Notes under the pieces: generated by a model
What the model was told of the DNA's origin: nothing
Seen by the model: the letters and a program-made list of their open reading frames with translations, nothing else
Database searches by the model: none
Position numbers and translations under genes: made by a program
Shown here: positions 35,820 to 58,985 of the stretch, piece by piece
How positions within the stretch are numbered: the stretch's first letter is position 1
Layout: each line of letters starts with the position of its first letter
Source: Maylandia zebra
Taxonomy: Eukaryota; Chordata; Actinopteri; Cichliformes; Cichlidae
DNA: 64,000 nt
NCBI RefSeq assembly: GCF_041146795.1
Contig: NC_135185.1
Coordinates: forward strand, 23,332,529 to 23,396,528
Direction: 5' to 3'

Positions 35820-36620
35820 GTGCTGACTAACAGAACCTAGATAATAGCGCGCCGTGGGCATAATATTTGCAGCTATGAGGGCAAGGTTTGAAATACAAGT
35901 CACATTCACGGGAGAAAAACATCCATGTCCCCTGCAGTGTGTGAACTGTCTAGTGCATTAAACATTTAAAAATGCAGTGTACAATCAAACACCCCGGGGA
36001 AAACGAGAAGCGGTCTATATTTGTCACATTTGTTTTGCGCATTTTCTTTTTGGCGTTTGCAATTAGCTACAGATGATTTGCCTTTAAAATCAGGTAGAAG
36101 ATCAGACATAGGATGCAAGAATGGGGGGGAGAAAGACTCAGCCAAGCATTTTACTCACCATCGCGACAGGCGTGAGTCAAAATAAAGCTTTCTTCTCATT
36201 TCCTCCTCCTCACTTTCAAAGACACATAGGAACATACGGAAGATGTGGATGCGTTTGGAATAAAAAATCGAGCCCGCACGCCGTGTTTGCAGCAATAGAG
36301 CCCGCATCCATCGTCTTGATCCCGAAAAAATGATGATACCTACTGTAGTAATGTGCGCTGAATCTTCTCCGCTACTGCACACCGACGCAGAGAATGATGG
36401 CTGCAAGTGAAAAAAAGGGGGGAAGAAAGAAAGAAAGAGGGGGAAATCGCGACTACCTCGTTCGCTTGCACACTAAATTCATATCTCGGTGTGCGAGGGC
36501 GCCATGTATGCTCAGGGATGTGATGCGATGTGGAATAATTCCCTGCTGGCTGCCCATGCGCTACCTTGCTCTGTTTACCGTGGATGCAGCTGCAGGCTGT
36601 GGCGGAGCGCTAGTTTGAGT
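35820..36620 (-). promoter_or_regulatory. CpG-richer segment, candidate fut9 promoter and non-coding 5' exon
   Basis: CpG dinucleotides are clearly more frequent than in the surroundings (for example at 35850, 36170, 36240-36290, 36450-36510 and 36600). On the minus strand a donor-like ACA then GTAGGTATC lies near 36335. FUT9 genes have non-coding upstream exons, and fut9 B is the next gene downstream on this strand. The segment lies just outside the duplicated unit. Assignment to fut9 is inference. Confidence 0.3.
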
Positions 36621-38624
36621 GGGATGCTGCGATTCCGCTTTAGTACCATATTACACTTTAATCGTTTGTTTAAGGTTCTCATTTGAATAAACAGGTCAGT
36701 CATCTCTGAAGGATTCACCTCAATTGGTCTGTACAAATTAATCTTTCAGTGATGTAAAAGCTGAAGTCTGATTGCCAGTTAGCGAGGATAATGCACCACA
36801 GCCACCTTCAGAGGCCCAAAAACACAATTCTGTTAATTTTCAGCGAGTTTATTTAATATTTTTCGCATTCTTAAATCACATGCAAAAACAACTTACAAAA
36901 AAAGTAGGTTCAATTATCTATACAGAGGCTCACAGATGCAGTTTGCCCCATTAAACCTTGAGCATGCCCTGTGATTTCTTTTAGCCAGTCAATTAATCAT
37001 TTACGGGGTTGCTCTAGTGGTTTAATGTTGTAATTCAAAACAGTTGGAGTCATCATCACAGGGTTCATTTCAAAATTAACGACTAAATTTCAGAAGTGCA
37101 TCAACACGATTTTGCATGGGTCAAACTCCAAAAAACTTTTCTTACACAGCGTCGGATTAAAGGCAGCCTTGCACAACAGCAAGGCAAGAGGACATGAAGA
37201 CGAGATCTTTGAGTTTGACTTCAGTAGGCAAAGCAACACCTGGATGAGCCAGAGCCAATTGGAAAACAAGTGCTGTGTGCAGGTGAAGCTCATTTGGCTT
37301 TTTTGGCCACAATCACCAAAGGTACCGTTTAAGAAAAACTAGTAAAAAGCATTTAATTGAAAAATAAAGCAAACACACACACACATAACTTGCCAACTTT
37401 TAAGCATGAAAGCTGTTGCAGTAATATTCTGATTTGGGAGCGTCGGGAAAATTGCCTGGATCGAGGCAAAAATAAATTCCAATAAAAGTCAGCAAATTCT
37501 GGATGCAAATGTTCCGCAGCCAGCCAAGGACGTACAACTGAGAAGATGCTGGGTTGTACAATTAGACAGTGATCTATAGCAGTCCTTAAAACTTGCTGTG
37601 AACTGCTCCAGGAATCCAAGCTGAAGCTGAATGGCTTTCACAGCCATGCTTGCTTATAAACCTGTGGGTAAACATGCTGCATGGCTGCGGAAGCCGAAAC
37701 ACCACCAACAAAAATTCTCACAAGTTCAAGTGATCTGGAAGAAGGACTGGGCTGAAAATTAAGAGGCAAGAATAAAAAGACCACTGTATGTTTTCAGTGG
37801 AGAGATGGCTTTGCTGCGGGGGCAGTTTTAACATAATGCGTGATTTGTGCAGATGCAGCCAAACAGCTGTGGCCACGCAGCTGTATGCACTGATAGCACG
37901 TCTAGTAAGAGAAGTATCTGTTAGACTTGTACTGTACCATGGCAACAGCTCATAAATAAGAAGGCAATCTACTGCACAGATAAAAACCTATTTTGATTTT
38001 GCCCTCCATTCCCTCAGCTACAAATCTGTTTCAACAACTGAACTGCTATCCTTCCATCCCGCCGCTGTTTGCATCATTATGACTCATCTCAGATTTTAAA
38101 CTGACATGTCTTTGAAATGTCAAAATCTATGTTGCAGGGTTTTTTTATTTTCTTGTACTGTATTTTGGGCTGAAGCCGAGTTGAAAGCAGAATGAGGCAA
38201 CAGCTTTATTCCACCAGACTGCTTTGTTTACTCGTGTCTCTGCCTCGTTCCAGAGTGCACTTTATTTCTATTCGGGTCTAATATAGTCACAGATCACAGA
38301 ACTGCAAAACATGCCTATGCTGTTTCGGCTGGTGAAAATCCAGGAATAGCAAAAATGCACAAGGGTGTGCAAACAAGCGTTAATAAGACATCAGTTAAAT
38401 TCACAATAATTCGTTCAAGTGCAACAAAACGACATACATCAGCGCAGCCAAAATTAGGATAATTAAGTGGTTCACTTGCCTACGGCTTTGCAAATCATTT
38501 GGCTTTTCTCATAAAGTTGGTCTTCATTTGCATTTTGCTCTGCGTTCAGCAAGCAGAACTCCATTTAGCTTTCATTTTGTTTATACCCCCATGAATAAAC
38601 ATCTGCTATGGCTTTTAGTCATTT
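36621..38624. other. spacer and manea 3' region
   Basis: No gene was recognised. On the minus strand the part next to 38624 should be the manea 3' UTR; an AATAAA lies at about 38260 and others near 36850. Short open frames at 37090-37945 have no recognisable content. Confidence 0.4.
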
Positions 38625-39459
38625 TCATTCCTGCCACTTTCGTCTCTCACCACCAAATATCACCGCCCATTTGCGAGTTATTTCCAGGTAGATTGATGGT
38701 TTGTTGGGCAGATAGTCCAGATACACCGTCTGGCTTGTTTTTGGAATTGCCATTTCAATCTGAGTCCCCTCGTGCCACTCGTTAAAGGATGTGATAGAGA
38801 TAAAATCAGGCCTGGCTTCCAGTGCTGCACTCAGCGAGGTTTCGTAGTATTTGCCATTGATGCGGTTTCGAGTGTTTTGGAAATTCCAGGGTCGAATGCT
38901 CGTGTCGATATATCCCGGGCCTACACTTGGAATGAACATCAGGTTGTTATCTTCACAGAAAGCTTTTATAGAGGCCCAGTTACGCTGCGTGGAACCGTAG
39001 GAAAAACCATTAGTGGCAAAGTAGGTGTAAACACCGTCGAACCCTGCTGTCAGGATATCTCTCTTGTCTTTCTCCTCCACCAGCAGCGCGATGAAGATGG
39101 CGTCATACGGGGTATCCCTGATGCTGTTGGTCTCCGTGTGCTTTAGCAGCTTGGCCCACTGCTCCGAGTTCAACAGATATGAGTCATACACATAGAAGAG
39201 CGGAAGAAGTTTGCCAGTGTTTGTCAAGTACTTGAAAAAAGCCGGGTGCTCTCCGTATCTGTGGAGGATGGGATGGGAAAAACAACCAGATGTCAAAGGA
39301 ATAGAAAGATGAATCTAAATATGCAGATAACATTAATGATGACATCTGAATGACTCTGTGGACGAAATCACTACTCACTTCTCAATGATGTATTTAACAT
39401 TAGTAAACATGTTGACTTCATCCCTTCCTTTGTATGGCTCAATGTGAAAAGCTACCTAT

Positions 39460-39507
<48 letters not shown>

Positions 39508-41735
39508 GGGGATCACAATCACAAATCCTTTCATTAGGAATATAATGACGTTTCATTCAAGCAACTGCTGCAATCTCTACACACACACCTTAATGTGGTA
39601 TTTATGAGCCACCTCAAACAGCAAAGGCACAATGTCGTCTGTTGAGTCCCCGTTGTCATCCTTCATATTGGGAGGATACCAGGAAACAGCAATGACACCT
39701 TAAAATAAACAGTTACAGTATCAATATGAAATCTAAAAGAAAAACACCCAGATGGACATTCATAAAGATAACTGGATTCATTTAATGTAAATGTGTAATA
39801 AATCTGTATTAAATGTGTGCCTGGAGCAATATTATTAGGCTTTCCTTGTATCAGTGTGTCACTATTATCATAGCTGCCGACACAATTCAATTAGAAGAGT
39901 TTTTGTTTGATAGTTGGGAACAATATGTTTATTTTGTGTGAAAAACTAAACACTAACCTATAAATGTCTGCAGCTCACTACATAGATTCAGAATGATCCA
40001 AAGAATAGGCAACATGTCATTCCTGTTTGAGCTTAACTGCATTGATTTATTTGGCCTCCTGGTCTCTGAGGTCATCCTCCATCAGCTTATCTCAGCGCCA
40101 CCTTTTCGCCTAAAAGCCAAAGGCGAACAGGCTTTTCCAGCTGTTACTGCCACCAGGGCAACAACAGCTGGAATTTTCCTGAACCCACATAAGCACATGT
40201 CTAACTGACAATAAACCACTTCTAAAGACATACAGTGTGGTGAAAAAGTATTGGCTCCCTTATATGCTTCAGACTTCAAATACATTTCCACACCAGGATA
40301 AATGCAAAAATCAGTTTTTTAAAAAATGATTTCATTTATTAAAAGGGTGAAATAATAATAAAAAAAGCTATCCAAACCTAACTGGCCCTGTGTGAAAAAT
40401 GTTATTATCTCCTAATTCTAATAACTGGTTGTGCCAACCTTGGCAGCAATAACTGCAATCAAGCTTTTGCAATAACTAGGAATGAGTCTTTCACATCCCT
40501 GTGGAGGAATTTGGCCCACTCTTCTTTTAAAAAAAAATTCAGACACATTAGAGGGTTTTCCCGCATGGACGGCCTGTTTAAGGATTTGACTAGACCACTT
40601 CAAAACCTTCATTTTGTTTTTGTTTCATTCAGAGGTGGACTTGCTGATGTGTTTAAGATTATTTTCCAGCTGCAAAACCCAAGGTTCTTTGAGCCTCAGG
40701 GAAAAAAAGGATGGCCGGGCATTTTGCTTTAGGATTTTCTAGTAGAGAGCAGAGTTCATGGTTTCGACAATTACAGCAAGTCATCCAGCCGCCCGAGACC
40801 ACCACACTACCACCGCCGTGTTTGACTGTTGGCATGATTTTTTTAAAATAAAATAATGTGTTAGTTTCATGCCAGATGTAACTGGACTCAAACCTTCCAA
40901 AAAGTTCAGTCCACAGAATATTTTCCTGAAGGTTTTGGGGATCAAGATGTTTTCTAAGAAATGTGTACAGTGTGAAAAAAATTAAGACATCAGGAAGGGA
41001 GCAATATTTTTTATACAGCACTGTATATATTTTCACTAGCTTTTAGTCAAGTACGCGTTTAAATTTTTCTTACTGGTCTTTTATTTCTAGTGTTATTTCT
41101 ATTGTTATACTTTATTTATGACTTCTTTTTATTCATATTTTGCCATCATTGCATTGCCTGCCTGGAAAGCACTCTGGCTCAGCTCCTGTTGTTTTAAATG
41201 TGGTATATAATTAAAAGTGACTTGATGCCTTACCGATGGCTGCTGTACGCAGCTGCTGCATATGAGCCTCTATAACAGAGGGGTCTCTAGAACTGTAAAC
41301 CCCTAAAGCAGGGTAAAAGTTGGCTCCAATGTCATCAGGTGGGCTGTGTCTCCCTTGTGGATATCCCTGAGCTACCTTAACGTCCCAGTGTGGCAGCTGT
41401 GGATGGTCCCAGTGTATGTATTTTCCATCAATCTTTGGGTTTCCATACCACGTGTAGTAGAAGGCATGGAGGTAGTAATTTGGAGGAGGGAACTTCCTCA
41501 GTGTCGCTTCCAGTTCTGCATCCTTGTCTGACTGAGCTGCGCTGCTCATTTTGATCTCCTCTGGTTTTTTGTTGCGGTTTTCCTGGCTCTCTGGTTTGGG
41601 AAACCCCTTTATATCGGCTGGGCTGCTGAATGGAGAGTCCCGTGATATTAGCTCACTTAAGAACACAGTTATGGCGAGTATAAGCAACACCAGAGCAATT
41701 AATGTGATGCAAGGCTTGCGCTTAAATCTTGCCAT
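38625..41735 (-). CDS. manea: glycoprotein endo-alpha-1,2-mannosidase, 4 coding exons
   Basis: MANEA is a Golgi family GH99 enzyme that cuts glucosylated mannose from N-glycans, a route around the ER glucosidases. Coding exons: 41234-41735, 39589-39698, 39379-39455, 38625-39258. All are GT-AG and in phase, and total 1323 bases, 440 aa (human 462). The N-terminus MARFKRKPCITLIALVLLIL is a type II signal anchor with membrane span at about residues 9-27, followed by a variable stem. The catalytic domain starts at YYLHAFYYTWYGNP and includes GVIAVSWYPPN, FHIEPYKGRDE, FDGVYTYFATNGF and VGPGYIDTSIRPWN. It also has FNEWHEGTQIE, which holds the two glutamates known to be needed for GH99 activity. A 5' UTR exon is entered at 41844-41845. 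A Tc1-like copy sits in intron 1, and a TG tract abuts the acceptor of the third exon. Confidence 0.95.
39463..39506. repeat. (CA)22 tract beside a manea splice acceptor
   Basis: On the coding (minus) strand this is a TG repeat ending seven bases before the intron end, followed by TTTTATAG and then exon 39379-39455. Confidence 0.95.
40231..41025 (-). mobile_element. Tc1/mariner-family element, decayed, in manea intron 1
   Basis: Imperfect inverted ends (TACAGTGTGGTGAAAAAGTA on the left; TACAGTGCTGTATAAAAAAT read from the right) are each bounded by TA, the usual Tc1 target. The minus strand holds scraps of a Tc1 transposase, such as KVLKWSSQILKQA near 40600 and CKSLIAVIAAKVGTTSY near 40420-40470, broken by stops and frame changes. 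At about 790 bp it is shorter than an active copy of about 1.3 kb or more. Confidence 0.8.
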
Positions 41736-41843
41736 TCTTCAGTTAGTGCTTGAGGCTTTCCATAGTTCATTGTTGAGACACCAGTGAGTGACTGTGGTTG
41801 GATGGGGAGCCAGTAAAGCTCAGCCGGAGAGTGTTTACCCAGC

Positions 41844-42555
41844 CTAGAAATTGAATGATATAAGAGATGTGAGTACGTCTGTTGATCTTCCCAGAAGTGC
41901 CCAGTCATTAAATAATAGACAAAATTGCAGCTTTAGTTATTTTTGCAATAATGTAAAGCTAAGTAATTTCCCATCTATTAATTAATAAAGCAAATAAAAA
42001 AGTGGAAATACCAAGTTTTATTTACACTATAAATACAATAGCTGGTTACAGTACGTCCATTACTGCAGCTTAGCACCACACAGTTAAAAAGCTAGCAGCA
42101 TTAGCCACATGAACTCTACCTGCACTGAACTTCAGACTTGTCAACACCACACAGGCACCACAGGGCTGACACGACATCCGTTTTATTCGTCTACAGCCTA
42201 ACAGTTAGCTTCTTCTTGCACTAAAACTAAAACATTTTCATATCTCACATGAAACACACCCAGTCCAATGGCTCGACCCAGTCCTCATAAATTATTTTCG
42301 CTGCTGGGATGCAGAGGACGAGACACAACCTGCACTTCTGGTTTATTGCCTGTCCTGGAAAACGTCACAGATCTACAAACACACTGACCTGAGACTGCTA
42401 CTGCACTGTTACCCATCCATGCGGTATAGGAAGCTGCCTCCTCTTTAGCTAACAACAGTCATAGAGGCGGTTTAACTGAATGACAATGAGTGACAGCGCC
42501 CCCATCGCCGTGGAGGGTTCATTACAGAAAATAATAAAATTAATACCACAGGAAT
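41844..42555 (-). promoter_or_regulatory. manea 5' region
   Basis: On the minus strand an acceptor (TTTCTAG) at 41844-41845 precedes a 5' UTR exon that runs into the start codon at 41735. An upstream non-coding exon and the promoter are therefore expected within about 42000-42400, but no defined motif was seen. Confidence 0.35.
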
Positions 42556-42559
42556 GAAT

Positions 42560-42603
42560 GATAAGATAAGATAAGATAAGATAAGATAAGATAAGATAAG
42601 ATA

Positions 42604-42632
<29 letters not shown>
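42560..42632. repeat. (GATAA)n pentanucleotide repeat
   Basis: About 14 perfect GATAA units form the tail of the adjoining LINE (TTATC on the LINE strand). Confidence 0.97.
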
Positions 42633-42634
<2 letters not shown>

Positions 42635-42716
42635 AACTTTATTAATCCCTCGGGTGGGTTCCTCTGGGAAATTCGATTTCCAAAAAGCACAGCACCGACA
42701 GAAGTTACAGTTACAG

Positions 42717-42817
<101 letters not shown>

Positions 42818-43740
42818 AATACAGAGACAAATATAAATAAAATATACGAAGGGGATAAATAGAATAAATAGGAATAAAAATAAAAATACAAGTGAATTGC
42901 ACATTTCAAGTATTGAGGTCTATTTGCACCATTGACTATTTACAAAAAGTATTGCACAAGGTATTGTACAGTGAGGTGAAGAGGCACTACAGCTTAGTTG
43001 TTCCCCCCTCCTTTGTCCTCCTGTTTCCCCTCCCTCTCCCCTCCAGAGAGGAGTTAAACAGTTTGATGGTGTGTGGGACAAAGGAGTTTTTAAGTCTGTT
43101 AGTTCTTGTCTTGGGGAGAAGCAACCTGTCACTGAACAGACTCTTCTGGTTGTTTATGGCCGTGTGCAGAGGATGCCCAGCATTGTTCATAATGTCCAGC
43201 AGCTTTTTTAGTGTCCTTTTCTCTGCCACTGTCACCAGAGTGTCCAGCTTCATGCCGACCACAGAGCTAGCCTTCCTGATCAGTTTCTCTAGCCTGCATG
43301 AGTCCTTCTTTGCTGTGCTGCTCCCCCAGCACACCACAGCATAGAAAAGTACTCCAGCAACCACTGACTGGTAAAACATCCTCAGGAGCTTCCTGCAGAT
43401 GTTAAAAGACCTCAGCCTCCTAAGGAAGTACAGTCGGCTTTGGGCTTTTTTATACAGGTGCTCTGTGTTGCATGACCAGTCCAGTTTATTGTCCACCCAC
43501 AGCCCGAGGTACTTGTACTTGTTGACCACCTCCACCTCCTCCCCCTCTATCTGAACCGGCAGTGGACCTTCTCTGGACCTCCCGAAGTCCACAACCAGTT
43601 CCTTAGTCTTTGAGGTGTTGAGTTGCAGGTGGTTTGTGTGACTCCATGCGACAAAGTTCCTCACCAGACTTCTGTACTCCTCTTCCTGATCATCCCAGAT
43701 ACACCCCATGATGGCTGCTGTCTACAAACCAAACATCACA

Positions 43741-44560
43741 GCAGGTCTATCGTCTTGTCTTCATCCACACCGCGCTGCCTGCACTCCCTTAGTCCTCATG
43801 TGTACTGTCCATTGCTTTAGATGGTTGACAGGTTTAAACTCATTTACCTTCACTGACTCCACTCCTTGCATATTCATTGTTAATTATATATCATATTGTA
43901 ATGTTGTGTAAATCAAAGCATTTCTGTGAATGCAACATCACTATTCAAACCAACAAACCTCATTTGAAACAGTGGTTTAACTTCAAAGATCAGATTTGTT
44001 TCAGTGAATAATCTTAACATTTAATATGTACAATAATTAGTTTGGAGTGATTATTCAATCAAATGTTATTCCAGAATTATCTGGGTAGTGACATTTTGAA
44101 TGGAAAAACCAGTGACACAACCAAAGGAGAAACAGAGGACTCCTCCTTATCTGACCTTTTCCTATGTGAAGTCTGTGGACAGTGAATATATCCAGTGATG
44201 ATGATAGCCTCCAGCAGTGTTTCCACAGGTTATGAAAGAAGATTATTTTGTGCACATGTTTACAAATAAATAAAAACCCCATTGCTATTTCTTTATTGTT
44301 CTGAAAGTGGTACTATGGCTCATTGTTGCTTGGCTCTCATCTCATCTCCACTTGGACCCTCACTGTTTTCTCTGTCACTGACCTCATTGTGTTCAGGCCT
44401 TTTTTTCCAGAGGGCTCTGAAATGGGCTTAGAGTTGTTTGGCATTTTTAGCTGCCTAAACTGCCACACTGGTTCACTTCTGCTGCATACAAAAGGATGGA
44501 GATGGAAATGTATGAATGAGTGAAGAGGGTGTGTTGAAAATATGAAAGGAGTAGAGCACT
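43741..44560. other. spacer between two LINE remnants
   Basis: No coding exon, RNA gene or clear repeat was recognised. Confidence 0.4.
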
Positions 44561-45880
44561 TTGAAGAGCTGTTGAATGAGGGAAATGAGAGTGAGAGGAG
44601 GACAAATTAAGGAAAGTTAGTTAGTGCATAGGATGAGTGAAGGGAAGCGAGGCCAGCTATGAAGAAGATGAAGAGTAGGAATGATGGTTGATTCAGATGA
44701 CATACTTGTGGAGGTATGAAGATGTCTTGGAGAGACTTGGAGAGAGAGCCGTGGACTTTTTTTCCAGATTATTTTTTGTTTGGGATGGAGAAGTGTGTTA
44801 GCACTGACTTTCAAGAAGAAGCACAATGTTCAGACCTGTAGTAACTACAGAGGGATGATAAGCTATATCATGAAGCCATGGGAAAGAGTTGATGAAGCTT
44901 TGTTAAGCAGAGGTGGTGATCAATGAGCAGTAGCATGGCCTCATGCTGAGAAAGAGCACCACAGATGTGATGTTTACTATGACAGTGCTGATGGAGAATT
45001 ACAGAGAAGCTCAGAAGGAGTTGCACTGTGTATTTTTGTAGATCTAGAGAAAGCATTTGATAGGGTGCCAATAGGAATTCGGGAGTGGCAGTGAAGTATC
45101 TGAGGGTGGTGGAGTACAGTGAGACAGGGGTGAGGTATGTGGAAGGCGTGACCTTTGAGTTCAAAGTAGGGTTGGGATGACATCTGGGATTGGCTCTGGA
45201 GGTTTTCTGGTTTGCAGCAGTGATGGATAGGCTGAAAGATGAGGTCAGGCAAGAGTGGACAAATATTAATGTTTGCAGACAACATTGTGATCTGCAGTGA
45301 GAGGAGAGAGTAGGTCTAAGAGAGACTAGAGAGGTGAAGGTATGCTCTGGAGAAGAGAAAGGAAAGTCAGTAGATGCAAAACAGATTATGTGTGTGAATG
45401 ACAAGGAGGCAGGTGTAACAATATAGATACAAAGAGCAGAGGTAGTGAAGGTGGACGAGTTTAAATACTTGGGGGTCAAATGTCCAAAGCAATAGATATT
45501 AGACCAGAGAAGTGAAATACAGTGCAGCTAAGGTGGAGTGGGTAAAGATGAGTGCCAGGGGTGATTGGTGACAGAAGGATAGCAGCAGGAGTAAGAGGAA
45601 AGGTTTACAAGAGGGTAGTGAGGCCTGCTATGATGCATGGTTTGGAAACAGTGCCCTTGACAAAAAAAAAAAAAAGATATACTGCACAAAGGATGTTGAA
45701 TATTGACCTGCCAGGCAGGAGGAGTAAAAGAGGAAGGGCACAGACAAGATTCATGGATGTAGTGAAGGAGGGCATGAGAGGGTTGGTGTGACAGAGGATA
45801 TTAGATATAGGGTGATGGAGGAGGAGACAAAATGACCACGCAAATGTGGACCCTCTCTTATTTAAGCCAGGAGAATATAA
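44560..45880 (+). mobile_element. decayed RTE-like LINE
   Basis: In shifting plus-strand frames the sequence reads as a reverse transcriptase of the fish RTE type: CCNYRGM with MKPWERV near 44840-44890, then CIFVDLEKAFDRVP near 45030-45070, then a degenerate ADDIVI region near 45270. Next come FKYLGV near 45460, GVIGDRRIAAGVRGKVYKRV and RPAMMHGLETVPL near 45555-45655, and RMLNIDLPGRRSKRGRAQTR near 45690-45750. Many frame changes and stops show that it is old. The minus-strand open frame of 203 codons at 44868-45479 is only its antisense. Confidence 0.75.
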
Positions 45881-45979
45881 AACTTTAACTATATATTGTG
45901 ACAAATAAGTGTACAGTGTGTAAAAGCTGCCCACACATTACAGTCAATAATTTAAAAACAGCGTTTAGGTTCCATCCAT

Positions 45980-47722
45980 TTTATTGAATTTAAAGACTTT
46001 CAAACAAACTTGTACAAATTGCAAAACAGATTTTGGTAACACCTCATTTTATTCTTATTATCATTATTAGGAAATAAATTAAGTGAAATGAAAGTAAACA
46101 ATGTGAACAGACAACATAAAAATACAACAAAGAGCAAAACAAAGTAGAAAGAATGAAAGAAAAGAGGCAACTGTTTTTCACAAAATTTCAACTGCACCTC
46201 ATGTGCAGCACACTAAAGCTGACTCACCAACCAAGCTTATTGCTGGCCAGTGTCTAAGTACCTTCTTGTAGCAAAGGACACCCCATGTGTGGACTGCTAA
46301 TATGATGAAGCTCCATCCTGAAGTGTCTAATTTGAAATCTTATCATTTTTTTAACTGTAGTACTGTATTTACACACCAGGTGGCAACACAATCGTACAGT
46401 GATGCTAAAACTGCCTGCTCCGCCACCCACTCCCAACTCGATCAGTTTATCCTGGACGGCTGGCATTTTCCCACAAAGCTTCTAAAAAGCTTTGTGTTTG
46501 TTTTCACTGTGCTACATGCACGTTGAACTAAACACTTGTAATATTGTGGGGCATTTTGTCAAGCTTTTTTTTTTTTTTAAACAATGTAAGAGCTTATTTA
46601 GAATCCTGTGAAATTGCAGCCAGTGGTTTAACATTTCTTATCTTTATTCTCTCCATACAAAGATCCAGCTTTGCAGAGCACAATCTCCTTATATTAGCTG
46701 CTCCCATTTAAAACCCACCACTGTCATAAATGCTTCTGCAAGAACTTAACCCACCACAGACATTCAAACATTCAAAAAGTCTCTCTCGCTCACCTTTCAC
46801 TATAAATCAAGATCTTTTTTTTTTTTTTTAATGAAGGCAAATTATCCTAATCAGAACAAATATTAAATACACCAAAGAAAAGGTTAATGCCAGCTTTCTG
46901 TGGAGAGCGGCATGTTTTTGTGTGGGAGTGGAGCTGTGGCGCAGGGAGGCATTAACAGAGTGGAGAAATCGATGCCCAGAGGGCGTTGTTTTCGGGTAGA
47001 GCGTGTCACTGCCAGCAGCATCTGATTTAGCCTCTATATTTCATTCAAGTCGGTCTGTTCACATTCTCTGCTACTCATTGGGAGTTGCGCTTTCTCATTG
47101 GTTAAATATATAAAATGGGCTTGTGCACAACAACCACAAAGTGCACTGCACATGCTGTAACGAGTTTAAGATGTTAAACTGGATTAAAAGAAATGTTATT
47201 TGTGTCTAGGGAACTATCATTGCACAGAAACCGCAGTCTGAACTGAAACACACGGAAAAGATTCTCTCGGCTTTTTCAGAGGTCAAGGCAAAATAACGTT
47301 GAACCTTCATTTTGTTTTGAAAAAGATTTATGGTGACTTGGTCATGTTGCCGCTCTAAACAGAGTAGCCATTCCTTTACACAACACAGAAGCCCAGAAAA
47401 CCAGAGAAGAAAGAAAACAAAGCATTAGAAATAAAACCACCAAAAAAGATTATTTGTTAATAATATCAAAAATACCAACAAACAGGCAAAAAAAGAGAAA
47501 AAGATTGGTCACAGCAAATTTATGTACACGTACACATTAAGAAAAGAGCTGTCAGTGGAGTTGACGGGGGGTTGGTTGAGTGGGGAAGGAGGAGAAAAAA
47601 AGATTCGGGCAATTAGATAAGCCCTGTATCTTCACTATACAGGGGAGTTACAGAGGGGTGCCATGACGGCAGACGGGGGTTGTATGAGGTGAGAAGGAGG
47701 AGGGAGAGCCACGGTTGTATGT
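45980..47722 (-). other. ppp1cb 3' UTR and flank
   Basis: This is non-coding sequence downstream of the ppp1cb stop codon on the minus strand. An AATAAA lies at about 45980-45985, so a 3' UTR of up to 1.7 kb is possible, in keeping with the long 3' UTR of the vertebrate gene. The RTE-like LINE begins just beyond it. Confidence 0.45.
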
Positions 47723-58716
<10,994 letters not shown>

Positions 58717-58985
58717 CTTCACACTGCTGTTGTACGTACAGTGTTGGCCGCTTCAGTTCCCCCAGCCGACACCAGGGGGGGTTGTTGCTCACAAACCGGT
58801 TGCCAAAGACCTTGACCAGGGAGCAGATTAGTGAATAATCCACTTTATTTTTTATTTTTTACCTCCTTTATATACACCTACCATCTACTATAACTATACA
58901 AAAATATTAATAAAATTACAATTGTTTAAATAGGAATTGGGATGAAATCTAAAAACGTACGAAAAGTATGAAAGGTACAGTAGCA

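Noticed and set aside
44868-45479. 203-codon minus-strand open frame
   Set aside because: It is antisense to the RTE-like LINE read on the plus strand; its Ser/Thr/Leu-rich content is typical of such shadows.
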